Part shown: piece after piece, positions 1 through 8,970 of the stretch | Layout: each line of letters starts with the position of its first letter | How positions within the stretch are numbered: position 1 is the stretch's first letter | Assembly (NCBI RefSeq): GCF_029664245.1 | Contig: NZ_JANAIE010000003.1 | Location: 124,001-188,000, forward strand | DNA length: 64,000 nucleotides | Reading direction: 5' to 3' | Source: Profundicola chukchiensis | GTDB taxonomy: Bacteria > Bacteroidota > Bacteroidia > Flavobacteriales > Weeksellaceae | The notes under the pieces: generated by a model | Told to the model about the DNA's origin: nothing | The model's database searches: none | Seen by the model: only the letters and a program-made list of their open reading frames with translations | Made by a program: the position numbers and the translations under genes

Positions 1-65
1 GCTTGTTCAAGTTTTAAGTTCATTTCTTTGGCGTTCGCGATGCTTTTATCTAATTCTTGTGACAT
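1..65 (-). CDS. N-terminus of an unrecognised protein, cut by the window edge
   Basis: Only the first 21 codons are present. They begin with ATG at 65 and read MSQELDKSIANAKEMNLKLE, then run off the left edge. The segment is charged and probably helical, with no signal peptide. I do not recognise the family. It follows the namZ-like gene on the same strand, separated by a hairpin terminator, so it is probably a separate transcription unit. Confidence 0.5.
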   Translation of the reverse strand, partial: MSQELDKSIANAKEMNLKLEQ

Positions 66-97
66 AGGTTTGGTTTTAAAATTTGTATAAACTTATA

Positions 98-121
98 AAA
101 CCCTGGATAATTCCAGGGTTT
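98..121 (-). terminator. Hairpin terminator downstream of the NamZ-like gene
   Basis: Inverted repeat of 10 bp (98-107 and 112-121, core CCCTGGA/TCCAGGG) with a 4-nt loop. It lies between the end of the NamZ-like gene and the start of the next minus-strand gene. A T-rich run follows on the plus side and a weaker one on the minus side. Confidence 0.7.
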
Positions 122-143
122 CGTTTTTAGATGCAATTTTTAT

Positions 144-1406
144 TTATTTATAAATTAAATACTTAGCTCTAGTTTTCTTGAATTTCTCTAATCCATCTTG
201 CCAAGTAGCTTTAATTTGCTCTTCGGTCCATCCTTTTTCAATTTGGTGTCTTAAATCAGCCGTACCAGCTAATTTATCAATCCAGAAAGCACCTGAGTTT
301 TTAGTAAAGAAAGGTTGTTTCGTATTGTTTTTATAAGCTTTAATCAACCATTTTAAACTAACTTCTGATAAAGGTTCAACTTGACTTAAATCTTCACCAT
401 AACATACCTCCCCATTAAACTGTGGATTTTTAGCTCCTTCGTTTGGCTTAGGTGTAAATTTAAACGGCATATTTTTCAAATAAGGCGAACCATACACCTG
501 GAATTGCTTTTCGGTTCCTCTACCCTCACTCACATTTGCTCCTTCAAAAAAGCAAATACTTGGATATAAATTTATCGACTGCGCATTCGGTAAATTAGGC
601 GATGGTTTTACGGGTAAATCATAATGAGTTTCATGGGTATAATTCTGCAAAGGAATCACGCTTAAATCAGCTTGGACGCCTTTATCTAACCACTTTTCGC
701 CATTGATCATTTGAGCGTATTCTCCTATCGTCATTCCATAAACAATCGGAACAGGATGCATACCCACAAATGTCTTTTGGCTTGGCTCTAGCATAGGTCC
801 ATCGATATAATGCGCATTAGGGTTTGGACGATCTAATACAATAACTTTTTTATTGTTTTCTGCGGCAGATTCCATAACATAATGTAAAGTCGAAATATAG
901 GTGTAGAATCTAACACCAACATCTTGAATGTCAAACAAAATAACATCCAAATCCTTTACTTGTTCGTCTTTAGGTTTTTTGTTACTTCCATACAGTGAAA
1001 CAATCGGCAAACCTGTTTTAATATCTTTTCCATCTTTCACGATTTCACCCGCATCAGCAGTTCCACGGAAACCATGTTCTGGAGAAAATATTTTTACGAC
1101 TTCAATTCCTTGAGAAATCAAATGATCTACCAAATGAACATCCCCCTCTTCTGTAGGAATAATTCCGGTTTGATTAGTCACAACTCCCACTTTTTGCCCT
1201 TGCAATAAGGGAATGTATTTCTCAGTTTGCTCTGCAGCCAAAATCACTTGACAAAACTCGCTATCTCGACTGGCTAAGTTTTGTTTAGGATCCACTTCTA
1301 CCTTTTGATCGTCGATAGAAATTCCTATGCTTGAATTTTCTTGTGCGTTACATGAAATCGCAAAAAGAAAAACTAATAATGTATATTTGACTGAATTTTG
1401 AAACAT
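144..1406 (-). CDS. DUF1343 / NamZ-like exo-beta-N-acetylmuramidase lipoprotein
   Basis: A 420-aa exported lipoprotein: hydrophobic residues 8-18 run into a lipobox ending at Cys19 (FAISC). The body matches the DUF1343 family, whose characterised members (NamZ, GH171) remove N-acetylmuramic acid from the non-reducing end of peptidoglycan fragments. Hallmark stretches are FSPEHGFRG (residues 107-115), FDIQDVGVRFYTY (158-170) and LDRPNPN. Length is normal for the family and the protein looks intact. The lipobox implies an outer-membrane or periplasmic location, fitting a role in cell-wall recycling. It stands alone, divergent from an FtsX-like permease. The activity assignment is by family, not demonstrated here. 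Confidence 0.88.
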   Translation of the reverse strand: MFQNSVKYTLLVFLFAISCNAQENSSIGISIDDQKVEVDPKQNLASRDSEFCQVILAAEQTEKYIPLLQGQKVGVVTNQTGIIPTEEGDVHLVDHLISQGIEVVKIFSPEHGFRGTADAGEIVKDGKDIKTGLPIVSLYGSNKKPKDEQVKDLDVILFDIQDVGVRFYTYISTLHYVMESAAENNKKVIVLDRPNPNAHYIDGPMLEPSQKTFVGMHPVPIVYGMTIGEYAQMINGEKWLDKGVQADLSVIPLQNYTHETHYDLPVKPSPNLPNAQSINLYPSICFFEGANVSEGRGTEKQFQVYGSPYLKNMPFKFTPKPNEGAKNPQFNGEVCYGEDLSQVEPLSEVSLKWLIKAYKNNTKQPFFTKNSGAFWIDKLAGTADLRHQIEKGWTEEQIKATWQDGLEKFKKTRAKYLIYK

Positions 1407-1425
1407 GTTTATTGTATTTGTGTTT

Positions 1426-1433
1426 CAAAGTTA
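1426..1433 (-). promoter_or_regulatory. Candidate -7 element for the NamZ-like gene
   Basis: The minus strand reads TAACTTTG, a perfect match to the Bacteroidota -7 consensus TAnnTTTG, with a weak -33 (TCTG) 18 nt upstream. It sits 19 nt before the ATG at 1406, implying a leader of roughly 13 nt. Confidence 0.4.
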
Positions 1434-1460
1434 CAATAATGATGCAAATTACAGATCGTA

Positions 1461-2699
1461 TTGAGTTTTAGTTGGTATTTTTCTAAGAAAATTGGATTGG
1501 GCAAAGCTTCCAAAAACCAATTGTCGCGCACAATTATCAGAATTGGGCAGGTGGCAGTTGCGATTGGAATTATCGTTGCCTTGGTTACGCTATCCACCGG
1601 AATTGGTGCAAGAAAGGAAATTAAACAAAAATTAGCCGACTTCAATGGGCATATCACCATTCGCCCTTATAGTTCTAATTTGTCCTATAATTCTGATAGT
1701 ATCAACTTACCCAAAGAGTATTATCCTAATTTTCCATTAGAAGAAATTGAGCACATTCAAGCTATTGCCACCAAAAGTGGAATCATTAGAACCGAAGATG
1801 CTTTTGATGGGGTTTTATTCAAAGGGGTAGATTCCAATTACGACATCGAGCGTTTCGATAAATTCTTAAGCAAAGGTAAATTTCCTGATTTTAAATCAGA
1901 TCAAACCAGCGACGAAGTAGTTGTTTCTCAAAAGATTGCTAACAATTTCTATTTAGATATTGACAGCACCTTTGTGATGGTTTTCGTAGACGAGCACCAA
2001 TTTAATTCTAAACCTGTTTATCGTAAATTTAAAATTGCTGGTATTTACACCACCGATATTTCTCAGTTCGATGATTTATATATTTTAGGCGACATAAGAC
2101 AAGTTCAAAAATTAAATCAATGGGGAGATCAACAAGTAGGTGGTTTTGAGCTTTTTGCTAAGGATATTGAAGCTGATTTTAATGTTTTAAAAGGTTCCGT
2201 AAATGACATCATAGGTTATGATTTAGTTGCAGAATCTGCCACGGATATTTTTGCTGATATAGAGGATTGGATTAACATTTTTGACATGAATATTTTTGTC
2301 ATTTTGTTTTTAATGTTAATTGTGGTCATCATTAATATGGTGATGATTTTATTAATTCTTATCCTTGAAAGAACGCACGCCATTGGTATTCTAAAAACTT
2401 TAGGGGCTAACAACTGGCAAGTTCAGAAAATCTTTGTGAATTACGCGGTATTTATCATGTTACCAGGCATGTTAGCCGGAAACATCATTGCTATTGGTCT
2501 TTTATTAGCACAACAACATTGGGGTATCATTCAGTTGCCACCGGAGAATTATTACATCGACAAAGCGCCTGTATTCTTATCTTGGAGCATGGTGTTCTGG
2601 GTTAATGTTTGTAGCATTTTAATTAGTGCCGTTGTTCTTTTAATCCCTAGTTTATTAATTCAAAGGATTTCGCCAACCAGAGCTTTAAAAATTGGTTAA
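1461..2699 (+). CDS. FtsX/LolE-like ABC transporter permease
   Basis: A 412-aa inner-membrane protein with MacB/FtsX topology: one N-terminal membrane segment (about residues 28-47), a large periplasmic domain, then three C-terminal segments (about 275-300, 325-350 and 370-395). The region around ILERTHAIGILKTLGA is the conserved cytoplasmic coupling stretch of this permease family. Members extrude lipoproteins or other substrates together with a separate ATPase; no ATPase is encoded here. The start is taken as TTG at 1461 because an in-frame stop lies at 1440 and no ATG lies between. The next gene follows after 23 nt and may be co-transcribed. Confidence 0.85.
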   Translation: MSFSWYFSKKIGLGKASKNQLSRTIIRIGQVAVAIGIIVALVTLSTGIGARKEIKQKLADFNGHITIRPYSSNLSYNSDSINLPKEYYPNFPLEEIEHIQAIATKSGIIRTEDAFDGVLFKGVDSNYDIERFDKFLSKGKFPDFKSDQTSDEVVVSQKIANNFYLDIDSTFVMVFVDEHQFNSKPVYRKFKIAGIYTTDISQFDDLYILGDIRQVQKLNQWGDQQVGGFELFAKDIEADFNVLKGSVNDIIGYDLVAESATDIFADIEDWINIFDMNIFVILFLMLIVVIINMVMILLILILERTHAIGILKTLGANNWQVQKIFVNYAVFIMLPGMLAGNIIAIGLLLAQQHWGIIQLPPENYYIDKAPVFLSWSMVFWVNVCSILISAVVLLIPSLLIQRISPTRALKIG

Positions 2700-2722
2700 T
2701 TGGCTTATTAAAAACACTTTCC

Positions 2723-3493
2723 ATGAAAACATCTAAGATTGAAAACCTCAAGACATTTCTTGATGAAAAGGCTGTGCAGTACAATCAAGATTTTTTTATT
2801 GAGCACGATCCTATTCAAATTCCGCATAGATTTAGTAAAAAGCAAGACATAGAAATTGCTGCATTTCTATCCGCAACGATTGCTTGGGGAAACCGTAAAT
2901 CCATTATTAAAAGCGCGCAAGATATGATGTCGAGAATGGATGATTCGCCACATGATTTTATCTTAAATGCACAGGAAAAAGACCTCGACAGGTTCGATGG
3001 TTTCGTGCACAGAACTTTTAACGCCTTTGATCTAGCTTATTTTATTCAGGCCTTACAAAGATTGTATAAAAAAGAGGAAAGCTTAGAGCAGTATTTCCTT
3101 ATCTACGAAGATGAAATCAATCCCAAATTTGCTATCAATCGCTTTAGAGATGCCTTTTTTAATGCCGATGAAGTACGTACCACCAAGCATGTTTCTTCTC
3201 CATTAAAGAACTCCTCTGCCAAACGCATCAACATGTTTTTGCGTTGGATGGTAAGACAAGATCAGCAAGGTGTAGATTTCGGGATTTGGAAAAATATTCC
3301 CTCTTCTAAACTAAGTTTACCCCTTGATGTTCATACCGGAAATGTCGCAAGAAAACTAGAGATTCTAGAGCGCAAACAAAATGATTGGAAGGCCGTAGAA
3401 GAAATAGATTCTATGTTACGACAAATGGATGCCGAGGATCCAATTAAGTATGATTTTGCCTTATTCGGATTAGGTGCTTTTGAAGGCTTTTAA
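2723..3493 (+). CDS. TIGR02757 (DUF2400) family protein
   Basis: A 256-aa soluble protein matching the TIGR02757/DUF2400 family common in Bacteroidota. Recognisable stretches are AAFLSATIAWGNRKSI, SPLKNSSAKRINMFLRWMVR and PLDVHTGNVARKL. The helical pattern, with a Lys and an Asp after a helical repeat, resembles the HhH-GPD DNA glycosylase fold; that is an inference and no activity is established. It lies 23 nt after the FtsX-like gene on the same strand. The length is normal and nothing is missing. Confidence 0.85.
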   Translation: MKTSKIENLKTFLDEKAVQYNQDFFIEHDPIQIPHRFSKKQDIEIAAFLSATIAWGNRKSIIKSAQDMMSRMDDSPHDFILNAQEKDLDRFDGFVHRTFNAFDLAYFIQALQRLYKKEESLEQYFLIYEDEINPKFAINRFRDAFFNADEVRTTKHVSSPLKNSSAKRINMFLRWMVRQDQQGVDFGIWKNIPSSKLSLPLDVHTGNVARKLEILERKQNDWKAVEEIDSMLRQMDAEDPIKYDFALFGLGAFEGF

Positions 3494-3509
3494 GCAGTTT
3501 TAAGTTTAA

Positions 3510-4301
3510 TTAAACCGTAAACTCTACCACATGTCCTTCGTGGTTTCTCACGTTGAATACTTCGCCTGATTCAAAGTATAAATATTGTCCACGAATACCT
3601 GCCAACACACCTTCAATTTTAGGATGTTTTGCCAAGGTCAAGGATTTCACTTTTGAAGGATAATGCTCAATCGGATATTCAAACTCCCAAATTTTGTTGT
3701 CCTCTACATACATTTCTTGCTGCTCCTCCGATAATTTTTCTCTTACTTCCTCTTTGGTTTGCACCAAATCTACCTCAGGGTTTTGATTTTTGAGCATACG
3801 CTGCCAATTGGTTTTATCTGCTAAACTATCTTTTAACAAAACCTCTATCATACCCGCTTCGTAGCGATTGGGTGTTTCTGCTAAAATTATAGCATTCGAA
3901 GCTCCTTGGTCTATCCAACGCGTTGGAACTTGTACACCACGCGTAACGCCGACTTTTAATCCGCCCGAAAGAGCCAAATAAACAATATGTGGCTGTAATT
4001 CAAACTTTTTCTCCCATTCTAGGTCTCTTTGTTCTTTACCCAAATGAGCCATAGAAAGCTCTGGATTGATGATACTTGGGCTAGCTTCTGGAACGGTATA
4101 AAAACAAGATTGACAAAAACCCATTCTAAAAATAGGCTTATCTAAACCACAGGATTTACACTGATTCCCAACATGTTCTATAGAAATCTTACGAGAAATT
4201 AACTGATTTACATCGATGAAATCATCATTAAAATTTAGATAATATCTAATCGGAGATTGATATTCTGCGTACATTTTTCGTAAGACACTATTAAAAATCA
4301 T
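3510..4301 (-). CDS. DUF2797 family protein with zinc-finger-like Cys motif
   Basis: A 263-aa protein. Cys48, Cys51, Cys63 and Cys66 form two CxxC pairs, a likely zinc site. After it, VYLALSGGLKVGVT (residues 107-120), Arg128 and Glu153 follow the spacing of a GIY-YIG-like core, so a nuclease-like fold is possible but unproven. The N-terminus MIFNSVLRKM fits family members, supporting the ATG at 4301 over the one nine codons later. It converges on the TIGR02757 gene with a 16-nt gap. Confidence 0.8.
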   Translation of the reverse strand: MIFNSVLRKMYAEYQSPIRYYLNFNDDFIDVNQLISRKISIEHVGNQCKSCGLDKPIFRMGFCQSCFYTVPEASPSIINPELSMAHLGKEQRDLEWEKKFELQPHIVYLALSGGLKVGVTRGVQVPTRWIDQGASNAIILAETPNRYEAGMIEVLLKDSLADKTNWQRMLKNQNPEVDLVQTKEEVREKLSEEQQEMYVEDNKIWEFEYPIEHYPSKVKSLTLAKHPKIEGVLAGIRGQYLYFESGEVFNVRNHEGHVVEFTV

Positions 4302-4356
4302 AGATAAGAATTAATATATAAAACAAGGGAATCATATGAAATGACTATAATTGTTT

Positions 4357-4364
4357 TATTTTTG
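4357..4364 (+). promoter_or_regulatory. Candidate -7 element for the first GH3 gene
   Basis: TATTTTTG is a perfect TAnnTTTG match ending 23 nt before the TTG start at 4388. No convincing -33 element is visible. Confidence 0.33.
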
Positions 4365-4387
4365 TTATTAAATACAAATTTAAGCCT

Positions 4388-5896
4388 TTGAGTTTAGTTA
4401 ATAAAATTGCCTCGTTCGTAACAAATCCGTATGCGCAAAAACTGGAGCTTATCCGTAATAAGCCTCTAGAATTGCAGCAGAAGGTTTTATTTGATAATCT
4501 TAAGGCAGCGAGTCAAACTCAATACGGTATTAAATATGGCTTTGCTGACATTAAAACCTACGAAGAGTTTAGAGACAGAGTTCCTATTGTTTCCTATGAG
4601 GAGTATCAGCCAGAAATAGAACGCGCCAGAAAGGGGGAGGAAAACATTTTTTGGCCAGGTAAAATTTCTTGGTTTGCCAAGTCTTCGGGTACTACCAATG
4701 CTAAGAGTAAATTTATCCCTATCACCAAAGAATCTCTAGAAACCAACCATTTCGCAGGTGGTAAGATGATGTTTGCAAACTATTTAGAAAAACATCCTGA
4801 TACTAAGATATTTAAACGTAAAAATTTAAGAATTGGTGGAAGTGCCGACATTTACCAAGAATACGAAACCAAATTTGGAGATTTATCAGCGATTATGATT
4901 GACAATCTTCCGTTTTGGACAGATTTCATGAATACGCCGAATCGAGAAATATCTTTGATGAGCGATTGGGAAGTTAAGTTAGATGCCATTGCTAGCTCAG
5001 TAGTTAAAGCTAATGTAGGCTGCTTAACTGGTGTTCCGTCGTGGATGTTGGTGTTATTAAATTATACTTTAGATAAAACAGGCAAGTCTAATTTACACGA
5101 GATTTGGCCAGATTTAGAAGTATTCTTTCATGGAGGTATCAGCTTTACTCCCTATAAAGAGAATTATGATGCCATTGCGGGCAAACCGATGCAGTATTAT
5201 GAGATTTATAATGCGTCCGAAGGATTTTTTGCACTTCAAGATCAAAAAGAAAATAAGAATTTATTGCTCTTATTAAACGCTGGAATTTTCTTTGAATTCA
5301 TCCCCATGGAAGGGAACGCGCTCGATCAACGCAAAGCTGTTCCGATAGAGGATGTAGAGTTAGGAAAGAATTACGCCGTTGTATTGACTACAAATGGTGG
5401 GCTATGGCGATATATGGTGGGCGACACAGTTAGATTTGTTTCGGTTGCGCCATATCGAGTGGTAGTTTCGGGTAGAACCAAACATTTTATCAATGCCTTT
5501 GGTGAGGAAATTATTATAGAAAATGCGGAAGTAGCATTAAAAGAAGCTTCTAATAAAACGGGAGCTACGATTAAAGACTTTACCGGTGGGCCTATTTTTA
5601 TGCAAGGAACCGAAAAAGGAGCTCATGAATGGATTATTGAGTTTGAAAAGGCTCCTAATAATATGGATTTGTTTGTAGAGACTTTTGATAAAAAACTACA
5701 AGAGATAAATTCTGACTACGAAGCCAAAAGGTATAATAACATGACCTTGAACGCGCCTGTAATACACGCTGCACGTCCAGACTTGTTCTATGATTGGATG
5801 AAGGAACGTGGTAAGTTAGGTGGACAAAACAAGGTTCCGAGATTGTGTAATACCAGAGAATTTATCGATCCATTATTAAAACTAAATCAATCATGA
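4388..5896 (+). CDS. GH3 family adenylate-forming protein (copy 1)
   Basis: A 502-aa GH3-like enzyme. In plants GH3 proteins adenylate carboxylic acids and conjugate them to amino acids; the substrate of bacterial homologues is unknown. Visible motifs are the ATP-binding loop KSSGTTNAKSKFIPIT (98-113), YNASEGFFALQ and LWRYMVGDTVRF. The start is TTG (TTG-AGT-TTA) because no ATG is available upstream. A CPXCG zinc-ribbon-like gene overlaps its stop. A paralogue of 495 aa lies at 57662-59149, so the genome carries at least two copies. Confidence 0.88.
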   Translation: MSLVNKIASFVTNPYAQKLELIRNKPLELQQKVLFDNLKAASQTQYGIKYGFADIKTYEEFRDRVPIVSYEEYQPEIERARKGEENIFWPGKISWFAKSSGTTNAKSKFIPITKESLETNHFAGGKMMFANYLEKHPDTKIFKRKNLRIGGSADIYQEYETKFGDLSAIMIDNLPFWTDFMNTPNREISLMSDWEVKLDAIASSVVKANVGCLTGVPSWMLVLLNYTLDKTGKSNLHEIWPDLEVFFHGGISFTPYKENYDAIAGKPMQYYEIYNASEGFFALQDQKENKNLLLLLNAGIFFEFIPMEGNALDQRKAVPIEDVELGKNYAVVLTTNGGLWRYMVGDTVRFVSVAPYRVVVSGRTKHFINAFGEEIIIENAEVALKEASNKTGATIKDFTGGPIFMQGTEKGAHEWIIEFEKAPNNMDLFVETFDKKLQEINSDYEAKRYNNMTLNAPVIHAARPDLFYDWMKERGKLGGQNKVPRLCNTREFIDPLLKLNQS

Positions 5897-6075
5897 TAGA
5901 GCATTTCTTTGGTTGTCCGTATTGTTGGGAAGAAATATCTATGCTATTAGACCCATCGATTGCACAACAAAGTTATGTGGAGGATTGTGAAATCTGTTGT
6001 AATCCGATTGAAATTAGATTAAGATTTGAAGAACGAGAATTAATTGAATTTGATGCAACTGCATTAGAGCAATAA
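5893..6075 (+). CDS. CPXCG motif cysteine-rich small protein
   Basis: A 60-aa protein with a CPYC pair (Cys8, Cys11) and a CEIC pair (Cys32, Cys35), the arrangement of the CPXCG-type small zinc-ribbon-like family. Its ATG overlaps the GH3 stop as ATGA, so translation is probably coupled. The role is unknown. The stop abuts the stop of the minus-strand gene at 6076 with no intervening base, so the converging transcripts must overlap. Confidence 0.8.
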   Translation: MIEHFFGCPYCWEEISMLLDPSIAQQSYVEDCEICCNPIEIRLRFEERELIEFDATALEQ

Positions 6076-6498
6076 TTATCTTTTACCGCTTGCTAAAACC
6101 ACATTTTCATGTCCCCAAAAGAATTTTTTGTCGGTAAAGCGCATGAAATATCCATCTTCATTTTGGAAAGTAACTCCAGACTTTTTAGACTCTACTTTTT
6201 TAAGGTCAAAAACTCTTTGGGTAGTTTGATTTTTAACCACTATCTCGTTTACAGGATCTCCAATGGCCGTTAAAACTTGTAAATCGTACTTACCATCTAC
6301 CGTTTTATAGTTTTTTAAATATTCCTTGTTGGGTCTTTCTTTAATGGTTTCTTTTACTACACAAACTCCATTTTCATCAATCATACCGCCTTGTTCCTCG
6401 CAATTAATTTGGGTTTGATATTGATGAAACTTCATACCGCCATAAACAGATATGACAACCAGTGCTAATATGGCGATAAGTCTTTGGAGTTGATTCAT
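6076..6498 (-). CDS. Hypothetical membrane-anchored protein
   Basis: A 140-aa protein with one N-terminal membrane segment (about residues 7-23) followed by a hydrophilic domain. Two cysteines (in NCEEQGG and GVCVVKE) could form a disulfide in the exported part. I do not recognise a family. It converges directly on the CPXCG gene, and its upstream side is a 420-bp gap with tandem hairpins. Codon use looks ordinary, so it is probably a real gene. Confidence 0.6.
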   Translation of the reverse strand: MNQLQRLIAILALVVISVYGGMKFHQYQTQINCEEQGGMIDENGVCVVKETIKERPNKEYLKNYKTVDGKYDLQVLTAIGDPVNEIVVKNQTTQRVFDLKKVESKKSGVTFQNEDGYFMRFTDKKFFWGHENVVLASGKR

Positions 6499-6918
6499 AG
6501 GAAATGCTTTTATCGAAGATACGAATTTTGGAGAAATGTAAAGTGAATCGTGGAAAATTAGGAATGAAAAGTGAAAAATGAAGGGTTTAGATTGGAAAAT
6601 GATGAATAAACATTGGGCTGTAAAAATTAATTATGCGGATAAAGAAGAAAAAAGATCTAGATAAACAGAAATGATTATGCGCATGATGGAGAAAAAAGCT
6701 CTTGTGCTTTTTAGAAAAAGCTTTTGAACTTTTTTAGAAAAGCTCTTGAGGTTTTTTGTAAAAGCTCTTGAGCTTTTTTCATGAACACTTGATTAACTTG
6801 CAACAGCATACGCATAATTGTTGATTATCAACAGATTAACCAATCACTACATTCCGCTAAATTGCAGATGAAAATTCATGAATTTTTAACGATAAAAACG
6901 CATGCTTATTAAGCACAA
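6499..6918. other. 420-bp intergenic gap
   Basis: No ORF or RNA gene is recognised here. From left to right it holds the probable promoter side of the minus-strand gene ending at 6498, four palindromic repeat units (6692-6780), a short hairpin (TGTTGA/TCAACA, 6819-6833) and a palindrome AAAATTCATGAATTTT (6871-6886) just downstream of the porin gene. Confidence 0.7.
6692..6780. repeat. Four tandem 22-23 bp palindromic units
   Basis: Four consecutive units each approximate AAAAGCTCTTGAGCTTTT. They start near 6693, 6715, 6738 and 6760. The last is a perfect 8-bp stem with a 2-nt loop followed by TT; the others carry one to three changes. Each unit alone resembles a minimal terminator. They lie about 140 bp past the porin stop and 194 bp before the next minus-strand gene. 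Confidence 0.8.
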
Positions 6919-8895
6919 CTACGAGAATAAGAACCAATGTATCCCTACTTGGATTTTGAAGTCACGGGCAGGCTGTAATGGTGTTGAAAAGTATTCGCCT
7001 CGTTGGAAAAATGAATTAAGATTTTCTCCTCGTATATAAAAGCGCATTCTATCTACTCTCATATTGAAGAATAAATCTAGTTGAGGATAGTTACCGATTT
7101 CTCTGGCATTCTCTCCCTGCAGAACAAATTCATTCATGATGGGGAAAAATTCGCGTGAGTTAAACTTGCTATAATATCTTAAAGTCAAACCGGTCTGAAT
7201 GTGTGCATGATTTTTAAACTCCCAAGTATTGTAGTAAACTGTTCCTCTTGCCAAAATGCTGGGTAGTGGCAAAACATGGTCGTTGTCTAATACTTTTTGA
7301 TATTGTGCTTGCGCGTCAATTCCAAACTTTCCGAATCTATAATGTTCGCGTGCACCGATACTAAAATAGTTGCTTGCACCTTCTAATTGTTCAACCTGAA
7401 AATTTGAATCAATATAAACAGGGTTATTTTGATTTAAAATTTTTCCGAATACAGATAGGCCTATTTTTTGTGAACTTAGCTCAGCGTAGAGTTCTTGCGT
7501 ATTTTGGTTCTCAAAATTCGGATTGTAGCTATTAAAATCCTCATAAAAGCTTTGATGAGCAAAATAGTTCAAGGATGGCATACTTGAATTTAATTTAAGT
7601 CCACCTTCTAACAAATATCCCGTAAAAGGCGATAAGCGAATATTAGCGTTTAATTGATATTGATCGCCAAAATGATCCCCTGTTGTATAAAAAGCATCAG
7701 CATTTAAATCTATACTTTCAGACCAATCAAAATTTAACTTGGCTTGTAGTCCTATTCTGTTTTCCTTAATAGAAGCTGGAATCGTATAGTTTTCTAAAGC
7801 TAAATTCTCATCGAAATAAAGCTCCTTCATTTGATGCAATAAACCTCCTTCTACTGTAATTCTATCCGACCATTGATATCCTAGGGAGACTTTATTTTCT
7901 AATTCATCGAATTTTTTCCGATTACTTCTAGCTCCTTCTAAAACGTCACTATCATAATAACTCTCCCGACCTCGCTCTAAATATTGAAAAGCTTGATGTT
8001 TATAATTCAATTCATGTTTTAAATAAATAGGGAAATTATCACTAGCAATACTATCATTAGATTTATTGAACGATAATAAACCAAATTGATGGTCTAAATG
8101 AATTCTCCTTTCATCGAACAAAGATTGAGCAGATTGCATATTGATATACATACGCTCGCGATTACTAAAGTTTGGATTATCAGTAATAAAATCGATTATA
8201 CTTTCATCTGTTAAGCCTGCGTTTTCTTGATTGTTTAAATCGTGTGTAACAAAATTAGCTTGTAGATGATAACGATTGTTTTTCGTCTTATAATTGGTAG
8301 AAAAGACAAAATTAGAGTTATTGGCTAATGAGTTGAGATATCTTCCCTGAGACTTTAAATAACGGTATTGAATCGCATAATTCCATCTAGAGTGTACATT
8401 ATGTGCAAAGGTTGTAGATAAGAATTGACCTTCTTTTAAACCATTTTCGAGTATGAATTCTGTGATAGGCGTCTTTACATCATAATACTTGATGTCTTCT
8501 TCCTTCATATACATAAATGATTTACCCAGAGGCAGTAATTGTAAGTTATCGCTTATATCAACAGGCGATAAAGGGTTAAGTGCTTGTCCTAAGTTAGGAA
8601 ACTGTTGTTTATCGAATAAATCTTGTTGATAAACATTCTGTTTATAAAAGTTGTCGATGTTGAGGATCGTATCCAATACTCTTTTGGATTTCTTTGTTGT
8701 CCAGTAGTTATAATCCCCAATGCTTGGATTATATATCTTAAGAGAATCAGCAGGACGATTTTCTTGGTTACCAGCTAGAATAGAGTCATTGTAGCGTTTT
8801 TCCTCATCGGAAAGAGATCTCCCATCCGGACGAAGAACAACTTGTGCCGAAGCGAAAACCGCAAGATTTAATAAACAAACTAAAATCCACCTCAT
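6919..8895 (-). CDS. Porin_10-type outer membrane beta-barrel protein
   Basis: A 658-aa protein with signal peptide MRWILVCLLNLAVFASAQ. The N-terminal region (IYNPSIGDYNYWTTKK, LDTILNIDNFYKQN, FPNLGQALNPL) matches the flavobacterial putative porin family Porin_10. The remainder has alternating aromatic and polar strands ending in WFLFS, typical of an outer-membrane barrel. I chose ATG at 8895 rather than TTG at 8904: the TTG lies inside the perfect -7 element TATATTTG and would precede the transcript start. It follows the second SusD gene across a terminator and may be expressed separately. The transported substrate is unknown. Confidence 0.8.
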   Translation of the reverse strand: MRWILVCLLNLAVFASAQVVLRPDGRSLSDEEKRYNDSILAGNQENRPADSLKIYNPSIGDYNYWTTKKSKRVLDTILNIDNFYKQNVYQQDLFDKQQFPNLGQALNPLSPVDISDNLQLLPLGKSFMYMKEEDIKYYDVKTPITEFILENGLKEGQFLSTTFAHNVHSRWNYAIQYRYLKSQGRYLNSLANNSNFVFSTNYKTKNNRYHLQANFVTHDLNNQENAGLTDESIIDFITDNPNFSNRERMYINMQSAQSLFDERRIHLDHQFGLLSFNKSNDSIASDNFPIYLKHELNYKHQAFQYLERGRESYYDSDVLEGARSNRKKFDELENKVSLGYQWSDRITVEGGLLHQMKELYFDENLALENYTIPASIKENRIGLQAKLNFDWSESIDLNADAFYTTGDHFGDQYQLNANIRLSPFTGYLLEGGLKLNSSMPSLNYFAHQSFYEDFNSYNPNFENQNTQELYAELSSQKIGLSVFGKILNQNNPVYIDSNFQVEQLEGASNYFSIGAREHYRFGKFGIDAQAQYQKVLDNDHVLPLPSILARGTVYYNTWEFKNHAHIQTGLTLRYYSKFNSREFFPIMNEFVLQGENAREIGNYPQLDLFFNMRVDRMRFYIRGENLNSFFQRGEYFSTPLQPARDFKIQVGIHWFLFS

Positions 8896-8901
8896 AGGAG
8901 G

Positions 8902-8930
8902 CAAATATAAGACAAAAAAATAGCTGCCAA
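8902..8930 (-). promoter_or_regulatory. Porin promoter overlapping the upstream terminator
   Basis: The minus strand has TTG (8928-8930), an 18-nt spacer and a perfect -7 TATATTTG (8902-8909). The start point would fall at or next to the ATG at 8895, giving a nearly leaderless mRNA. The -33 part lies inside the stem of the SusD terminator. Confidence 0.42.
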
Positions 8931-8947
8931 GTTAACTTGGCAGCTAT
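8913..8947 (-). terminator. Terminator of the second SusCD unit
   Basis: A 28-bp perfect palindrome (8920-8947, half-site ATAGCTGCCAAGTT) is followed on the minus strand by a run of seven T. It sits 23 nt after the SusD stop. Confidence 0.85.
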
Positions 8948-8970
8948 TGATATTAAAATCCTCTTAAAAA

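Noticed and set aside
6692-6780. Possible CRISPR array
   Set aside because: Units are directly adjacent palindromes without unique spacers and no cas gene is present.
6499-6918. Riboswitch or structured RNA in the 420-bp gap
   Set aside because: Apart from simple hairpins no known riboswitch core is visible and no leader position fits a metabolic gene.
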